Part shown: piece after piece, positions 37,589 through 48,005 of the stretch
How the letters are laid out: each line of letters begins with the position of its first letter
Position numbering within the stretch: position 1 is the stretch's first letter
Origin: Brachybacterium muris
GTDB lineage: Bacteria; Actinomycetota; Actinomycetes; Actinomycetales; Dermabacteraceae
Direction: 5' to 3'
DNA: 64,000 bases
Assembly: GCF_016907455.1 (NCBI RefSeq)
Contig: NZ_JAFBCB010000001.1
Coordinates: forward strand, 1,736,001 to 1,800,000
Position numbers and translations under genes: made by a program
The notes under the pieces: model-generated
The model's database searches: none
The model's input: the letters and a program-made list of their open reading frames with translations, nothing else
What the model was told of the DNA's origin: nothing

Positions 37589-37749
37589 TCAGCGCTCCAC
37601 TGTGGTGCTGGCCCGGATGGCAGGACCGACCCCGGCGGCACCCGCGGGTGGCACGCTCCAGCCCCCGGCCTCGGCGAGGACGAAGGTGTTGTCGGCAGGT
37701 CGAACCGAGGATCGCCCTCGGCGCGGGCCTCGATCCGCTGTGCGTTCAT
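37589..37749 (-). pseudogene. Small frameshifted gene coupled to the LysR regulator (53 aa if repaired)
   Basis: An ATG at 37749 overlaps the LysR stop codon (ATGA). Frame one reads MNAQRIEARAEGDPRFDL, then becomes low-complexity. Adding one base after codon 18 brings in a second frame reading ADNTFVLAEAGGWSV to a stop at 37589, giving a neat 53-residue protein. This suggests a one-base deletion (CTGGCC to CTGCC) or a sequencing error. The product family is not recognised. Confidence 0.45.
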
Positions 37750-38672
37750 CTGCGCAGTCGGTCCAGCCCCTGCAGATCCCCCAGGGTGCCGGCAGCCTCC
37801 ACCAGGGCCTCGCGGAAGGCCAGCAGAGCGGGGTGTTCGCGGGCACCGGCACGCGCTGCCGTGTACAGCGAGCGGTGCGGGTCCCCGGGTAGGCGCAGGG
37901 GCCGAGTGCCGCCCAGGTGCTCGGCGGCGATGAGGCCGGGCACAAAGGCCACGGCGTGGCCGGAGCGCACCAGGTGCACTTGCAGCAGTGGGTCCGGGGT
38001 CTCGAACCGGATCCAGGGCTCGATCCCGTCCGAGCGCAGCACGGTTCTCTCCCAGACGCCGGTGCGCACACCGGCGGGGTCCAGTGCCCAGGGCGCCTCC
38101 GCGAGGTCGGAGAGGGTGCGTGCCTCGGACCAGGGTCCCGTGGCGGGCAGCACCACCAGCAGGGGATCCCTGAGCAGGTCCTCCCGGTCAGTGCCGCGCC
38201 GCACCACGAGTTCGCCCCCGGGGTAGGTCTCCCCCAGGATCACCTCGAAGTGGTGGGCCAGCAGGCCTTCGTAGGCCTCCTCCACCTCCCGCTGCGCGAT
38301 CTCGATGCGCAGCAGGGGGTGGCGCTGCTCGAGGATGCTCACCGCGACCGGTGCCAGCGCGATCATCGGGGTCTGGAAGGACGCCACGCGCAGAACTCCC
38401 CCGTCGGTGTGACCGGCGGCCACCAGTTCGGCGCGCGCCGTCTCCATCAGGGCCAGCATCTCCTGGGCGCGGCGTGCCAGCCGCTCCCCCGCATCAGTGA
38501 GGACCACGCCCCGTCCGGCCTGTTCCAGCAGGGAGACCTTCGTCTCCCGCTCCAGCTGTGCGAGCTGCTGGGACACGGCCGACGGGGACATGCTGCTGGT
38601 GCGGGCAACGGCCGACATGGTGCCCAGCCTGTGCAGTTCGTGCAGCAGGAACAGCCGGTGAAGGTTGAGCAT
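37746..38672 (-). CDS. LysR-family transcriptional regulator
   Basis: A 308-residue regulator. The N-terminal helix-turn-helix covers HELHRLGTMSAVARTSSMSPSAVSQQLAQLERE in pieces (about residues 10-45), and the remainder is a LysR substrate domain (RVASFQTPMIALAPVAV). It is divergent from an EamA-family exporter gene with 91 bp between starts, the usual layout for a regulator and its transport target. A small frameshifted gene overlaps its stop. The inducer is unknown, but amino acids are common for such pairs. Confidence 0.9.
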   Translation of the reverse strand: MLNLHRLFLLHELHRLGTMSAVARTSSMSPSAVSQQLAQLERETKVSLLEQAGRGVVLTDAGERLARRAQEMLALMETARAELVAAGHTDGGVLRVASFQTPMIALAPVAVSILEQRHPLLRIEIAQREVEEAYEGLLAHHFEVILGETYPGGELVVRRGTDREDLLRDPLLVVLPATGPWSEARTLSDLAEAPWALDPAGVRTGVWERTVLRSDGIEPWIRFETPDPLLQVHLVRSGHAVAFVPGLIAAEHLGGTRPLRLPGDPHRSLYTAARAGAREHPALLAFREALVEAAGTLGDLQGLDRLRR

Positions 38673-38763
38673 GGGTTCCTCCCGTAACCGTTCAGTTCTG
38701 CTTCACGATACAGGTGGCAAAGATTCGCTGGACCGTCGTGTGCCGAGGGTGCACAGTGGGCTC

Positions 38764-39957
38764 ATGACCTCCTCGCTCTCCCCCGCTTCCGCACCCATCA
38801 ACGGTGCCGGAGGTGCTGCGGCCGTAGGCAGCGGCCCATCTGGTGCCCCCGGCATCCCTGCGCACCGCCCCGGTGCCATGCCGGTGCTGATGATCCTGGC
38901 CTCGTGCATGTGCCTGCAGTTCGGTGCGGCCCTGGCGGTACAGCTGTTCCCGGCGATCGGTGCGTGGGGCACCACGTCTCTGCGCCTGGGTATCGCCGCA
39001 GTGGTGCTGCTGGCGATCACCCGGCCCAAGCTGCACCGCTTCACCGGCCGCCAGTGGGTGGCCGTCGCCGTGTTCGGTGTGGTGATCGGGGCGATGAACG
39101 GAACCTTCTACGCCTCGATCGAGCGGATCCCGCTCGGCACCGCCGTGGCGATCGAGTTCCTGGGCCCTCTCACCGTGGCCGCCGTGCTCTCCACCCGGCG
39201 CAGCGACCTGCTGTGGGTGCTGCTGGCCCTGGGTGGAGTGAGCCTGTTCGGCCTGGAGTCCCTCACCGGCGCGGATCACCTGGACCTGATCGGGGTGCTG
39301 CTGGCGCTGGTGGCTGCGGTGTTCTGGGGCCTGTACGTGCTCAGCAGCGCCCGGGTGGGACAGCTGGTGCCCGGGCAGGACGGCCTGGCGATGGCCATGG
39401 CGATCGGTGCCCTGACGGTGCTGCCGCTGGGTGCCCCCGGTGCCGTGGCCGGGCTGATGGACCTGCGCCTGCTGGCCCTCGCAGCGGGTACGGCCGTGCT
39501 GGCCTCGGTGCTTCCGTACACCCTGGAGCTGTCGGCCCTGCGCCGCCTGCCCCGCAACGTGTTCGGCATCCTGCTGAGCCTGGAACCGGCGATCGCTCTG
39601 ATGGCCGGGGTGGTGCTGCTCGGCCAGGGGCTCAGCGTGCTGAAGGTGGCTGCGGCCGCACTGGTGATGCTGGCCAGCATCGGGGTGACCCTTACGGCGC
39701 GGGCACCGCGGCCGGATTCGGCAACCGTTCTCTCCGATCCCGAGGTGGCTCCCGTCTCTGCCCCTGCCACTGCGTCCTACGCCGGTACCGGTGCAGGAGC
39801 CAGTGAGGACCAGGCCTGGGAGCCCCCGCCGCTCACGGATCAGATCCCCGTGATCTCCCATGCCACCGTCACCGGTGAGATACAGGCCACCGTCACCGGT
39901 GAGATACAGGCCCTCACCGAGGCGGAGCTGGATCAGGAGCAGCCGCCGTCCCGGTGA
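38764..39957 (+). CDS. EamA-family transporter (RhtA-like exporter)
   Basis: A 397-residue inner-membrane carrier with ten hydrophobic helices and two EamA repeats. The segments ERIPLGTAVAIEFLGPLTVA and LPYTLELSALRRLPRNVFGILLSLEPA are typical of RhtA-like threonine/homoserine exporters. A hydrophilic N-terminus of about 35 residues and a C-terminal tail of about 90 extend it. The tail has a perfect 24-bp tandem repeat. The divergent LysR gene probably controls it. The exact substrate is unknown. Confidence 0.87.
   Translation: MTSSLSPASAPINGAGGAAAVGSGPSGAPGIPAHRPGAMPVLMILASCMCLQFGAALAVQLFPAIGAWGTTSLRLGIAAVVLLAITRPKLHRFTGRQWVAVAVFGVVIGAMNGTFYASIERIPLGTAVAIEFLGPLTVAAVLSTRRSDLLWVLLALGGVSLFGLESLTGADHLDLIGVLLALVAAVFWGLYVLSSARVGQLVPGQDGLAMAMAIGALTVLPLGAPGAVAGLMDLRLLALAAGTAVLASVLPYTLELSALRRLPRNVFGILLSLEPAIALMAGVVLLGQGLSVLKVAAAALVMLASIGVTLTARAPRPDSATVLSDPEVAPVSAPATASYAGTGAGASEDQAWEPPPLTDQIPVISHATVTGEIQATVTGEIQALTEAELDQEQPPSR
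39862..39909 (+). repeat. 24-bp tandem duplication inside the EamA gene
   Basis: Two identical, adjacent 24-bp units (39862-39885 and 39886-39909) each encode ATVTGEIQ in the C-terminal tail. They keep the frame, so the repeat is a likely site of slippage and length variation between strains. Confidence 0.85.
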
Positions 39958-39981
39958 TTCAACGGGGGTTCTCTCGGGCCG

Positions 39982-40248
39982 TCAGCACTCTTCGCTCCCC
40001 GGATCGTCACTTTCGGGGTCATCATCCTCGGGAGCGTCCCTCTCGGGCAGGCACCACTCATGGCCGCAGGCACCGCAGTGTCGATCGCGGTAGGTGGGCG
40101 TGCAGCCGAACGAGACCCATGGTGGCGCGCTGTAGAACACCTCTGGCGTGGGCATACCCAGCATGTCGTGGAACACCTCTCCTGAACCGCACACGGGGCA
40201 GGTTCCACGCGGGGGCCATGAGACGGCGTCCTGTTCCTGATCATCCAT
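39982..40248 (-). CDS. Small zinc-ribbon protein of unknown function (88 aa)
   Basis: The product carries two cysteine pairs, TCPVCGSGEV (about residue 17) and HCGACGHEW (about residue 58), which would form a zinc ribbon, followed by an acidic tail. No known family is recognised. It is divergent from a small membrane protein gene and convergent with the EamA gene. Confidence 0.6.
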   Translation of the reverse strand: MDDQEQDAVSWPPRGTCPVCGSGEVFHDMLGMPTPEVFYSAPPWVSFGCTPTYRDRHCGACGHEWCLPERDAPEDDDPESDDPGSEEC

Positions 40249-40270
40249 GGCCCGAATCTACGGTGCGGGT

Positions 40271-40489
40271 ATGACGAACGAACCGGGCCCTGGCACCGCG
40301 TCGCCCCGGCCCGGAACTCCCACGGATGCCACAGGTACTGTGGGCCCGAGCAGCGAGAGAGGCGACACGGTGCAGCGACAGCAGAAGGACCGTCCAGGAG
40401 GCAATGTGCTCGCCACATGCCTGGTGATGCTGGTGGCGATCGCGGTCACGGCTCTGCTCGCATTCGCGATCGTGCAGCTCTCCGGATGA
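40271..40489 (+). CDS. Small single-helix membrane protein of unknown function
   Basis: A C-terminal hydrophobic segment (LATCLVMLVAIAVTALLAFAIVQL) forms one membrane helix; the sequence before it is hydrophilic and Pro/Gly-rich. The start is uncertain: ATG 40271 gives 72 residues, but GTG 40370 has a strong GAGAGAGG ribosome binding site seven bases upstream and would give a 39-residue protein. A strong terminator follows at once. Confidence 0.5.
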   Translation: MTNEPGPGTASPRPGTPTDATGTVGPSSERGDTVQRQQKDRPGGNVLATCLVMLVAIAVTALLAFAIVQLSG

Positions 40490-40490
40490 G

Positions 40491-40518
40491 GGGCCGGCCC
40501 CGCTGTCGGGGCCGGCCC
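40491..40518 (+). terminator. Strong hairpin after the small membrane protein gene
   Basis: GGGCCGGCCCC at 40491-40501 pairs perfectly with GGGGCCGGCCC at 40508-40518 (11 bp, 6-base loop). In the original arrangement it also lay about 17 bp past the natural leuA stop, so it served both strands. Confidence 0.78.
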
Positions 40519-40544
40519 ACCCGCCCGCGCGTACTCAGGCCGCG

Positions 40545-40551
40545 GTGCGTG
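40545..40551. repeat. Target site duplication, IS copy 1 (left)
   Basis: GTGCGTG directly abuts the left end of the element and is repeated at 43133-43139 against the right end, a 7-bp duplication made by insertion. Confidence 0.85.
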
Positions 40552-40664
40552 TGAGTATTCGTAGTCGTGGGAGCCACCGAATCTTGCTCTTGGGGACCGC
40601 CGATCGTGCCGACGGGGGCCAGTAGCCGCCGCGGTGGGGACCACTGGCTCCCGCCGGCATCGGG

Positions 40665-41411
40665 TCACTGGGGCAGTGCGGTGTGTTCTCGCATGTTCCT
40701 GTCGCCGGTGTCGATCCAGATTGTGTTGTGCACGATGCGGTCCATGATCGCATCGGCGTGGACTGCTCCACCGAGCCGGGCGTGCCAGTCCTTCTTCGGG
40801 TACTGGGTGCAGAACACGGTCGAGCCGGTGTCATAGCGGCGCTCGAGCAGTTCCAGCAGCATCGAACGCATTCCCTCGTCAGGATGGTCCAGCAGCCACT
40901 CGTCGATCACCAGCAGCGAGAACGTGGAGTACTTCCGCAGGAACTTCGTCTGGCCCTGCGGCTTGTCCTTTGCCAGGGCCCAGGCCTCTTCGAGGTCGGG
41001 CATTCGGATGTAGTGGGCTCGGAGCCGGTGCTGGCAGGCCTGCTTCGCCAGCGCGCAGCCGAGGTAGGACTTCCCTGAGCCGGTGAAGCCCTGGAAGACC
41101 ACGTTCTGTTGCCGCTGGATGAAGGAGCAGGTTGCCAGTTGCGCGATCACGTTCCGGTTCAGTCCCCGTTCCTCGACCAGATCCAGCCGCCGCAGGTCCG
41201 CTCCGGGATAACGCAGCCCCGCCCGGCGGATCAGACCCTCGACCTTTCCATGATTGAAGATGGAATGCGCCTCGTCCACGATCAGCTGGAGCCGTTCCTG
41301 GAACGACATCCCCAGCACGTGAGCCTCATCCTGGGCATCGATCGCGTCCAGCAGCGCGGTCGCGCCCATCTCGCGCAGCTTCCGCTTCGTGTCGTTATCG
41401 ATCACGCTCAC
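40665..41411 (-). CDS. istB: IS21-family helper ATPase IstB (copy 1)
   Basis: A 248-residue AAA+ protein that helps IstA choose and commit to a target. Walker A is GFTGSGKSYLG (about residue 108) and Walker B is FSLLVIDEW (about 167). The start is a GTG overlapping the istA stop, with GGAGG seven bases upstream; a longer in-frame extension lies within istA and is not real. The product matches that of copy 2 exactly. Confidence 0.94.
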   Translation of the reverse strand: MSVIDNDTKRKLREMGATALLDAIDAQDEAHVLGMSFQERLQLIVDEAHSIFNHGKVEGLIRRAGLRYPGADLRRLDLVEERGLNRNVIAQLATCSFIQRQQNVVFQGFTGSGKSYLGCALAKQACQHRLRAHYIRMPDLEEAWALAKDKPQGQTKFLRKYSTFSLLVIDEWLLDHPDEGMRSMLLELLERRYDTGSTVFCTQYPKKDWHARLGGAVHADAIMDRIVHNTIWIDTGDRNMREHTALPQ

Positions 41412-42970
41412 CGGACACCTCCGGCGTAGTAGTCGGCGCCACGGACGTATCCGCCGTCTTCCGCGGGTTCCTCGCGGGGTGGACGCAGGGCGGCGACCTT
41501 GTCCTGCCCGGTGGCCAAGATCGGGTGCAGATGCGCATAGCGCGGTGAACGGACCCGTCCCGTCAGCGCGAGTGCGCAGGCCGCCTCGACCCGATCTACG
41601 GAGAAGCGGCGAGAGAGCCGTAGCACCGCCAACGCGGGATCCAGGCCCTGTTCCACGATCGGCACGGACTCGAAGATCCGCTGGATCACGATCACCGTGG
41701 CCGGCCCGACCCGATCTGCCCACGCCCGCACCCTCTGCGCGTCCCAGGCCTGGAAACGCTCGCCCGCAGGTAGGTCCGCGTCGTTGGTGCGGTACTCATT
41801 GCTCGCGGTCTCCGGGAGCAGCAGGTGACTGGTCAGTCGCTGGCTGCCCTGATAGATCTCCAGCGTCCGGGCCGTGATGCGCAGATCGACCTTCGCGCCG
41901 ATGTGCGCGAACGGCGCGGAGTAGAAGTTCCGCGCGAACGTGACGTGCCCGTTCCTGCCCACTCGTCGTCCGTAGTGCCATGTCGAGATCTCGTAGGGCA
42001 CCGCCGGCAGCGGCGTCAGCAGCGGCCGCTCCTCCGCGTCGAACACGCTGGCGCGGGATCCGGGCCGCTTCTGGAACGGCTCCGCGTTATAGGCCTCCAT
42101 CCGCTGCCCGATGGCGGCTGCAAGTTCGGGCAGGGACGTGAATCGCTGATCCCGCAGCCCGGCGATGACCCAGGTCGCGACGTGCGCGACGGTGTTCTCC
42201 ACGCTCGCCTTGTCTTTCGGTTTCCGCACCCTCCCCGGGAGCACCGCCGCCGAGTAATGCGCTGCCATCTCGCGATACGCATCGTTCAGGACGATCTCGC
42301 CCTCGCGGGGGTGCTTCACCACACCGGTCTTGAGGTTGTCCGGAACGATCCTCGGGACCGTCCCGCCCAGCGCCTCGAACATCGCTACGTGCGCTCGCAG
42401 CCAGGACTCCTGGCGCATATCCAGCGCCGGGAAGCAGAACGCGTAACGAGAAAAAGGCAGGCAGGCAACGAACAAGAACACCTTCGAGACCTCGCCGGTG
42501 ACCGGATCGGCCAGCTCCATCGTGGGGCCGGACCAGTCGACCTCCACGCTCTGGCCGGCCTTGTGACCGACTCTCGAAGCGGCACCGGTGACCATGACGT
42601 GGTGCTGGTAGGTGCGGCAAAACCGGTCATACCCCATCGCCGGATCCCCAGCCGCCGTGGTCGCGTCGAAGTACTCGCCGTGCAACAGCTTCAGCGTCAC
42701 GCCGACCCTGGCCATCTCTCGATGGACCTGTTCCCAGTCCGGCTGTGCGAACACGCTCTCGTGCTCGCCCCGGCCCGGGAACAACCGGGCATACACCTGC
42801 TCATCGGCGACGTCCGCGATATCGCCCCACCCGATCCCTGCAGCGTCAGCGGCCTCGAACACCGCCCTCACGGACTTGCGGGACATGCCCTGCGAGGACG
42901 AAATCGCTCGCCCCGACAGACCTTCTGCGCGCAGCTGGAGCACCAGCTTCGCCCTGATCTTCCGTACCAT
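41408..42970 (-). CDS. istA: IS21-family transposase IstA (copy 1)
   Basis: A 520-residue DDE transposase. An N-terminal helix-turn-helix (GLSGRAISSSQGMSRKSV) is followed by an integrase core whose acidic residues lie in SVEVDWSGPTM (about residue 145), RIVPDNLKTG (about 210) and KASVENTVAH (about 257). The C-terminal part is the IS21 type. The sequence matches copy 2 exactly in translation, which points to recent movement. Confidence 0.95.
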   Translation of the reverse strand: MVRKIRAKLVLQLRAEGLSGRAISSSQGMSRKSVRAVFEAADAAGIGWGDIADVADEQVYARLFPGRGEHESVFAQPDWEQVHREMARVGVTLKLLHGEYFDATTAAGDPAMGYDRFCRTYQHHVMVTGAASRVGHKAGQSVEVDWSGPTMELADPVTGEVSKVFLFVACLPFSRYAFCFPALDMRQESWLRAHVAMFEALGGTVPRIVPDNLKTGVVKHPREGEIVLNDAYREMAAHYSAAVLPGRVRKPKDKASVENTVAHVATWVIAGLRDQRFTSLPELAAAIGQRMEAYNAEPFQKRPGSRASVFDAEERPLLTPLPAVPYEISTWHYGRRVGRNGHVTFARNFYSAPFAHIGAKVDLRITARTLEIYQGSQRLTSHLLLPETASNEYRTNDADLPAGERFQAWDAQRVRAWADRVGPATVIVIQRIFESVPIVEQGLDPALAVLRLSRRFSVDRVEAACALALTGRVRSPRYAHLHPILATGQDKVAALRPPREEPAEDGGYVRGADYYAGGVR

Positions 42971-42978
42971 TCCAGATT

Positions 42979-43019
42979 GCTCCTTCCGCCGCGTGCCCTA
43001 TACACACGGCGGAAGGAGC
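42979..43019 (-). promoter_or_regulatory. Hairpin hiding the istA ribosome binding site (copy 1)
   Basis: Mirror of the structure described for copy 2 at 55912-55952: a 17-bp stem with one mismatch and a 7-base loop, ending eight bases before the istA ATG. Confidence 0.65.
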
Positions 43020-43071
43020 GTAGACAGAGCGGCCCCAACGACACCACTGGTGGTCCCGAACGACGCCACCG

Positions 43072-45063
<1,992 letters not shown>

Positions 45064-45105
45064 TCAGGCCTCGGCGCGGCGAAGAAGCAGGAGCGTCCCG
45101 TGCAT
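45064..45105 (-). CDS. leuA leader peptide (13 aa, four tandem Leu codons)
   Basis: A short reading frame 72 bp upstream of leuA encodes MHGTLLLLRRAEA. The four Leu codons in a row include two CTT codons, which are rare in this GC-rich genome; slow decoding when leucine is short would stall the ribosome. This is the hallmark of transcription attenuation of leucine genes, and leuA leaders are known in Actinobacteria. No strong ribosome binding site is obvious before the ATG at 45105. Confidence 0.78.
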   Translation of the reverse strand: MHGTLLLLRRAEA

Positions 45106-45211
45106 TCCGTCACCGTAGCACTGGTGTGAGGCACGTCGCCGAACGGGTCCGAGCCATGGGCACGGATGGTCGGGCCACCGCACGAGCCGGGCCTGTCCGT
45201 ACGGATCGGGC

Positions 45212-46189
45212 TCAGAAGCCGAGGCGACCCAGCTGCTTGGGGTCGCGCTGCCAGTCCTTGGCGACCTTGACCCGCAGGTCCAGGTGGACCTTGCGTCCCA
45301 CCAGCTCATTGATGCCTGCACGGGCCTGCGAGCCCACTTCCTTCAGGCGCGAGCCGCCGCGGCCGATGATGATGCCCTTCTGGCTGTCGCGCTCCACGAA
45401 CAGGCTGGCCCGGACCGTGAGGCGTCCCTTGCCGGGTTCGACGTGGGCGAAGGGATCACCGTCGGGGTCCACCTCCACCACTTCCTCGACCACCACGGCG
45501 ATGGAGTGGGGCAGCTCGTCGCGCACGCCCTCCAGTGCCGCCTCGCGGATCAGCTCGGCGATGCGGTCGTCGCGGGACTCCTCGGTGAGCTGGTCGTCCG
45601 GGTACAGCGGCGGGCCAGCCGGCAGGTTCTGGGCGATGACGTCCAGCAGCACGTCGACCTGGGTGCCCTGCACGGCGCTGATGGGGACGATGTCGTCGCA
45701 CTCCAGCATCTCGCTGACGGCCACCAGGTGCTCGGCGACGGCGTCTCGACTGACCAGGTCGGTCTTGGTGACCACGGCGATGACGCGGGGGCCGCGCCGG
45801 CCGCGGCGCAGCTCCGCGAGGTCCTCGGCGATGAACCTGTCCCCCGGCCCCAGCTTCTGATCGGCCGGCAGGCAGAAGCACACCACGTCCACCTCGGCAA
45901 GGGTCTCGCGCACAAGGTCGTTCAGGCGCTCCCCGAGCAAGGTGCGGGGGCGGTGCACGCCGGGGGTGTCCACCAGCACAATCTGCGCATCGGGGCGGGT
46001 GACGATGCCACGGATCGCCCGGCGAGTGGTCTGCGGCTTGGACGAGGTGATCGCCACCTTGTCGCCCACCAGGGCATTGGTCAGGGTGGACTTGCCGACA
46101 TTGGGCCGGCCCACCAGGGCCACGAAGCCGGAGCGGTGGGTCCCCGCGCCTGTCGTGTCCATGCCGTGCGGGGTCTGCTCATTGCTCAC
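45212..46189 (-). CDS. era: GTPase Era
   Basis: Era binds 16S rRNA and helps 30S ribosome assembly. The 325-residue product has G1 GRPNVGKST (about residue 29), G3 VDTPGVHRP (about 75), G4 VTKTDL, and a C-terminal KH domain with GIIIGRGGSRLKEVG. The GTG at 46189 has AGGAGG six bases upstream and overlaps the end of the CNNM gene. Its position after ybeY and CNNM is conserved. Confidence 0.95.
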   Translation of the reverse strand: MSNEQTPHGMDTTGAGTHRSGFVALVGRPNVGKSTLTNALVGDKVAITSSKPQTTRRAIRGIVTRPDAQIVLVDTPGVHRPRTLLGERLNDLVRETLAEVDVVCFCLPADQKLGPGDRFIAEDLAELRRGRRGPRVIAVVTKTDLVSRDAVAEHLVAVSEMLECDDIVPISAVQGTQVDVLLDVIAQNLPAGPPLYPDDQLTEESRDDRIAELIREAALEGVRDELPHSIAVVVEEVVEVDPDGDPFAHVEPGKGRLTVRASLFVERDSQKGIIIGRGGSRLKEVGSQARAGINELVGRKVHLDLRVKVAKDWQRDPKQLGRLGF

Positions 46190-47546
46190 GGGGGTCCTCC
46201 TGGCGGGTGGCGCGGTCGCTGCGAGCAGCGTCGGCGATGGGGGTGTGCGGGGCGTCGGGCTCGTCATCGGTGCTGGGGCCGGTGGCGCGGGAGACCAGCA
46301 GGGTGGACAGACGCTTGCGCCGTCCGGTGGTGCGCTCCGCCTCGAGCTGGAGGCCATGGATGGTGCCGCGGGAGCCGACGATCGGGACGCGCCCGATGGC
46401 CTTGCCGAGCAGACCGCCGATGCTGTCCACGTCCTCGTCGTCGATCTCCAGGCCGAACAGCTCGCCCACCTCGGAGACGCCCTCGCGGGCAGGCACCCGA
46501 TAGGTGCCCTCTCCCAGGTCCTCGATCTTCTGCTCGGTGCGGTCGTGCTCGTCGGCGATCTCGCCCACGATCTCCTCGACCACGTCCTCGATGGTGACGA
46601 TGCCGGAGACGCCGCCGTACTCGTCCACCACGATCGCGATGTGCACGCGGCTGGTCTGCATCTGCCGCAGCACCACGTCGGCCGAGACGAACTCGGGAAC
46701 GAAGTGGGCACGGCGGGCGATCTCCTCGACGGGACGGTCCGGGCGCGGGTCCCACGGGGAGTGCATCGCCCGCATGACGTCCTTGACGTAGAGCATCCCC
46801 AACAGGTCGTCCACGTTCTCGCCGATCACCGGGATGCGGGAGAAACCGGAACGGACGAACAGGCGCATGGCCTGCTCCGCGGTGGAGCCCGCGGGGATGG
46901 CGACCATGTCGGTGCGGGGCACCATCAGCTCGCGCACGATGGTGTCGCGCAGGTCGAACACGCCCTGGATCATGTCGTGCTCGGCGACCTCCAGGTGCTG
47001 CTTCTCCAGGGCCCGGTCCACGCTGGAGCGCAGCTCGGAGTCCACCCCGTAGGGGCCGTCCTCCTCCGCGGCACCGGGGGTGAACACGCTGCTCAGCGCG
47101 ATCAGGGCGCTCGCCGGGGGCCACAGCACGGTGCGCACCGCGCTCACCAGGGGGGCGGTGGAGATGAGCACCGCCTCGGGGCGGCGCCGGCCGATGGTGC
47201 GCGGGGAGACGGACAGGCCGATGAACAGCATCACCGAGGCGATCGCCAGCGACACCAGCACCGGCACCACCCAGCCGTCCAGCCACAGGAACACCAGGGC
47301 GGCGATCGCCACGGCCATCACGGCCTCGGCGAGGATCCGGCCCAGGCTCACGGCAGCCAGGGTGCGGTGGGAGTCCTCGTGCTGGTGAAGCACCCGGCGC
47401 CGCACACCGGCGGGGCGGTCCTCCAGGGCCCGCTCCAGGGCGGAGCGGGTGGTCGCTGCGAGAGCGGAGTCCGCGGCGGTGAGCACCGCACCGATCACCA
47501 GGCCCACGATCGCGACGGGGATCAGGATCCCGGCGGCGAGGGTCAT
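46179..47546 (-). CDS. CNNM/CorC-type transporter-like protein (hemolysin C family)
   Basis: A 455-residue membrane protein. The N-terminal CNNM (DUF21) domain has about four helices (residues 1-135), followed by a CBS pair (about 190-310, with MVPRTDMVAIP and FSRIPVIGENVDDLLGMLYVKD) and a CorC_HlyC domain at the end. Relatives take part in magnesium and cobalt efflux. The ATG at 47546 overlaps the ybeY stop, and the stop overlaps the era start by 11 bases. Confidence 0.91.
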   Translation of the reverse strand: MTLAAGILIPVAIVGLVIGAVLTAADSALAATTRSALERALEDRPAGVRRRVLHQHEDSHRTLAAVSLGRILAEAVMAVAIAALVFLWLDGWVVPVLVSLAIASVMLFIGLSVSPRTIGRRRPEAVLISTAPLVSAVRTVLWPPASALIALSSVFTPGAAEEDGPYGVDSELRSSVDRALEKQHLEVAEHDMIQGVFDLRDTIVRELMVPRTDMVAIPAGSTAEQAMRLFVRSGFSRIPVIGENVDDLLGMLYVKDVMRAMHSPWDPRPDRPVEEIARRAHFVPEFVSADVVLRQMQTSRVHIAIVVDEYGGVSGIVTIEDVVEEIVGEIADEHDRTEQKIEDLGEGTYRVPAREGVSEVGELFGLEIDDEDVDSIGGLLGKAIGRVPIVGSRGTIHGLQLEAERTTGRRKRLSTLLVSRATGPSTDDEPDAPHTPIADAARSDRATRQEDPREQ

Positions 47547-48004
47547 GAGTCGCGGCGCGAGGCGAGGAACGTCAGCAGCAGCTTGCGCTGCAGGTCGAAC
47601 ATCACCCGACGCTCGTCCTCCTCGGCGTGGTCGTAGCCAAGCAGGTGCAGGATGGAGTGGCAGGTCAGCAGCAGCATCTCCTCGACGGCGCTGTGACCGG
47701 ACCCGGCCGCCTGCTTCGAGGCCACCGACGGGCAGATCACCACGTCGCCCAGCAGCCCCTCCGGCGCGGGCCGCTCGGCGGTGCCGGGGGTCAGCTCGTC
47801 CATGGGGAAGCTGAGCACGTCGGTGGGGCCGGGCTCGTCCATCCACTGCACGTGCAGGCGTTCCATCGCCTCCTCGTCCACGAACAGGATCGAGAGCTCG
47901 GTGGCCGGGTGCAGGTGGAGGGCCTCGAACACGAAGCGGGCGAGGTGGACGAACTCCGTCTCGTCCACACGGGCGGTGGTCTCGTTGCGGACCTCGATGG
48001 TCAT
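47543..48004 (-). CDS. ybeY: Endoribonuclease YbeY (rRNA maturation factor)
   Basis: A 153-residue metal-dependent RNase involved in 16S rRNA 3' processing and ribosome quality control. The zinc motif CHSILHLLGYDH (H3xH5xH) lies near residue 120, and TDVLSFPMDE is present near 62. ATG 48004 lies one base after the phoH stop, with GGGAG six bases upstream inside phoH. It is part of the phoH-ybeY-CNNM-era operon. Confidence 0.94.
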   Translation of the reverse strand: MTIEVRNETTARVDETEFVHLARFVFEALHLHPATELSILFVDEEAMERLHVQWMDEPGPTDVLSFPMDELTPGTAERPAPEGLLGDVVICPSVASKQAAGSGHSAVEEMLLLTCHSILHLLGYDHAEEDERRVMFDLQRKLLLTFLASRRDS

Positions 48005-48005
48005 C

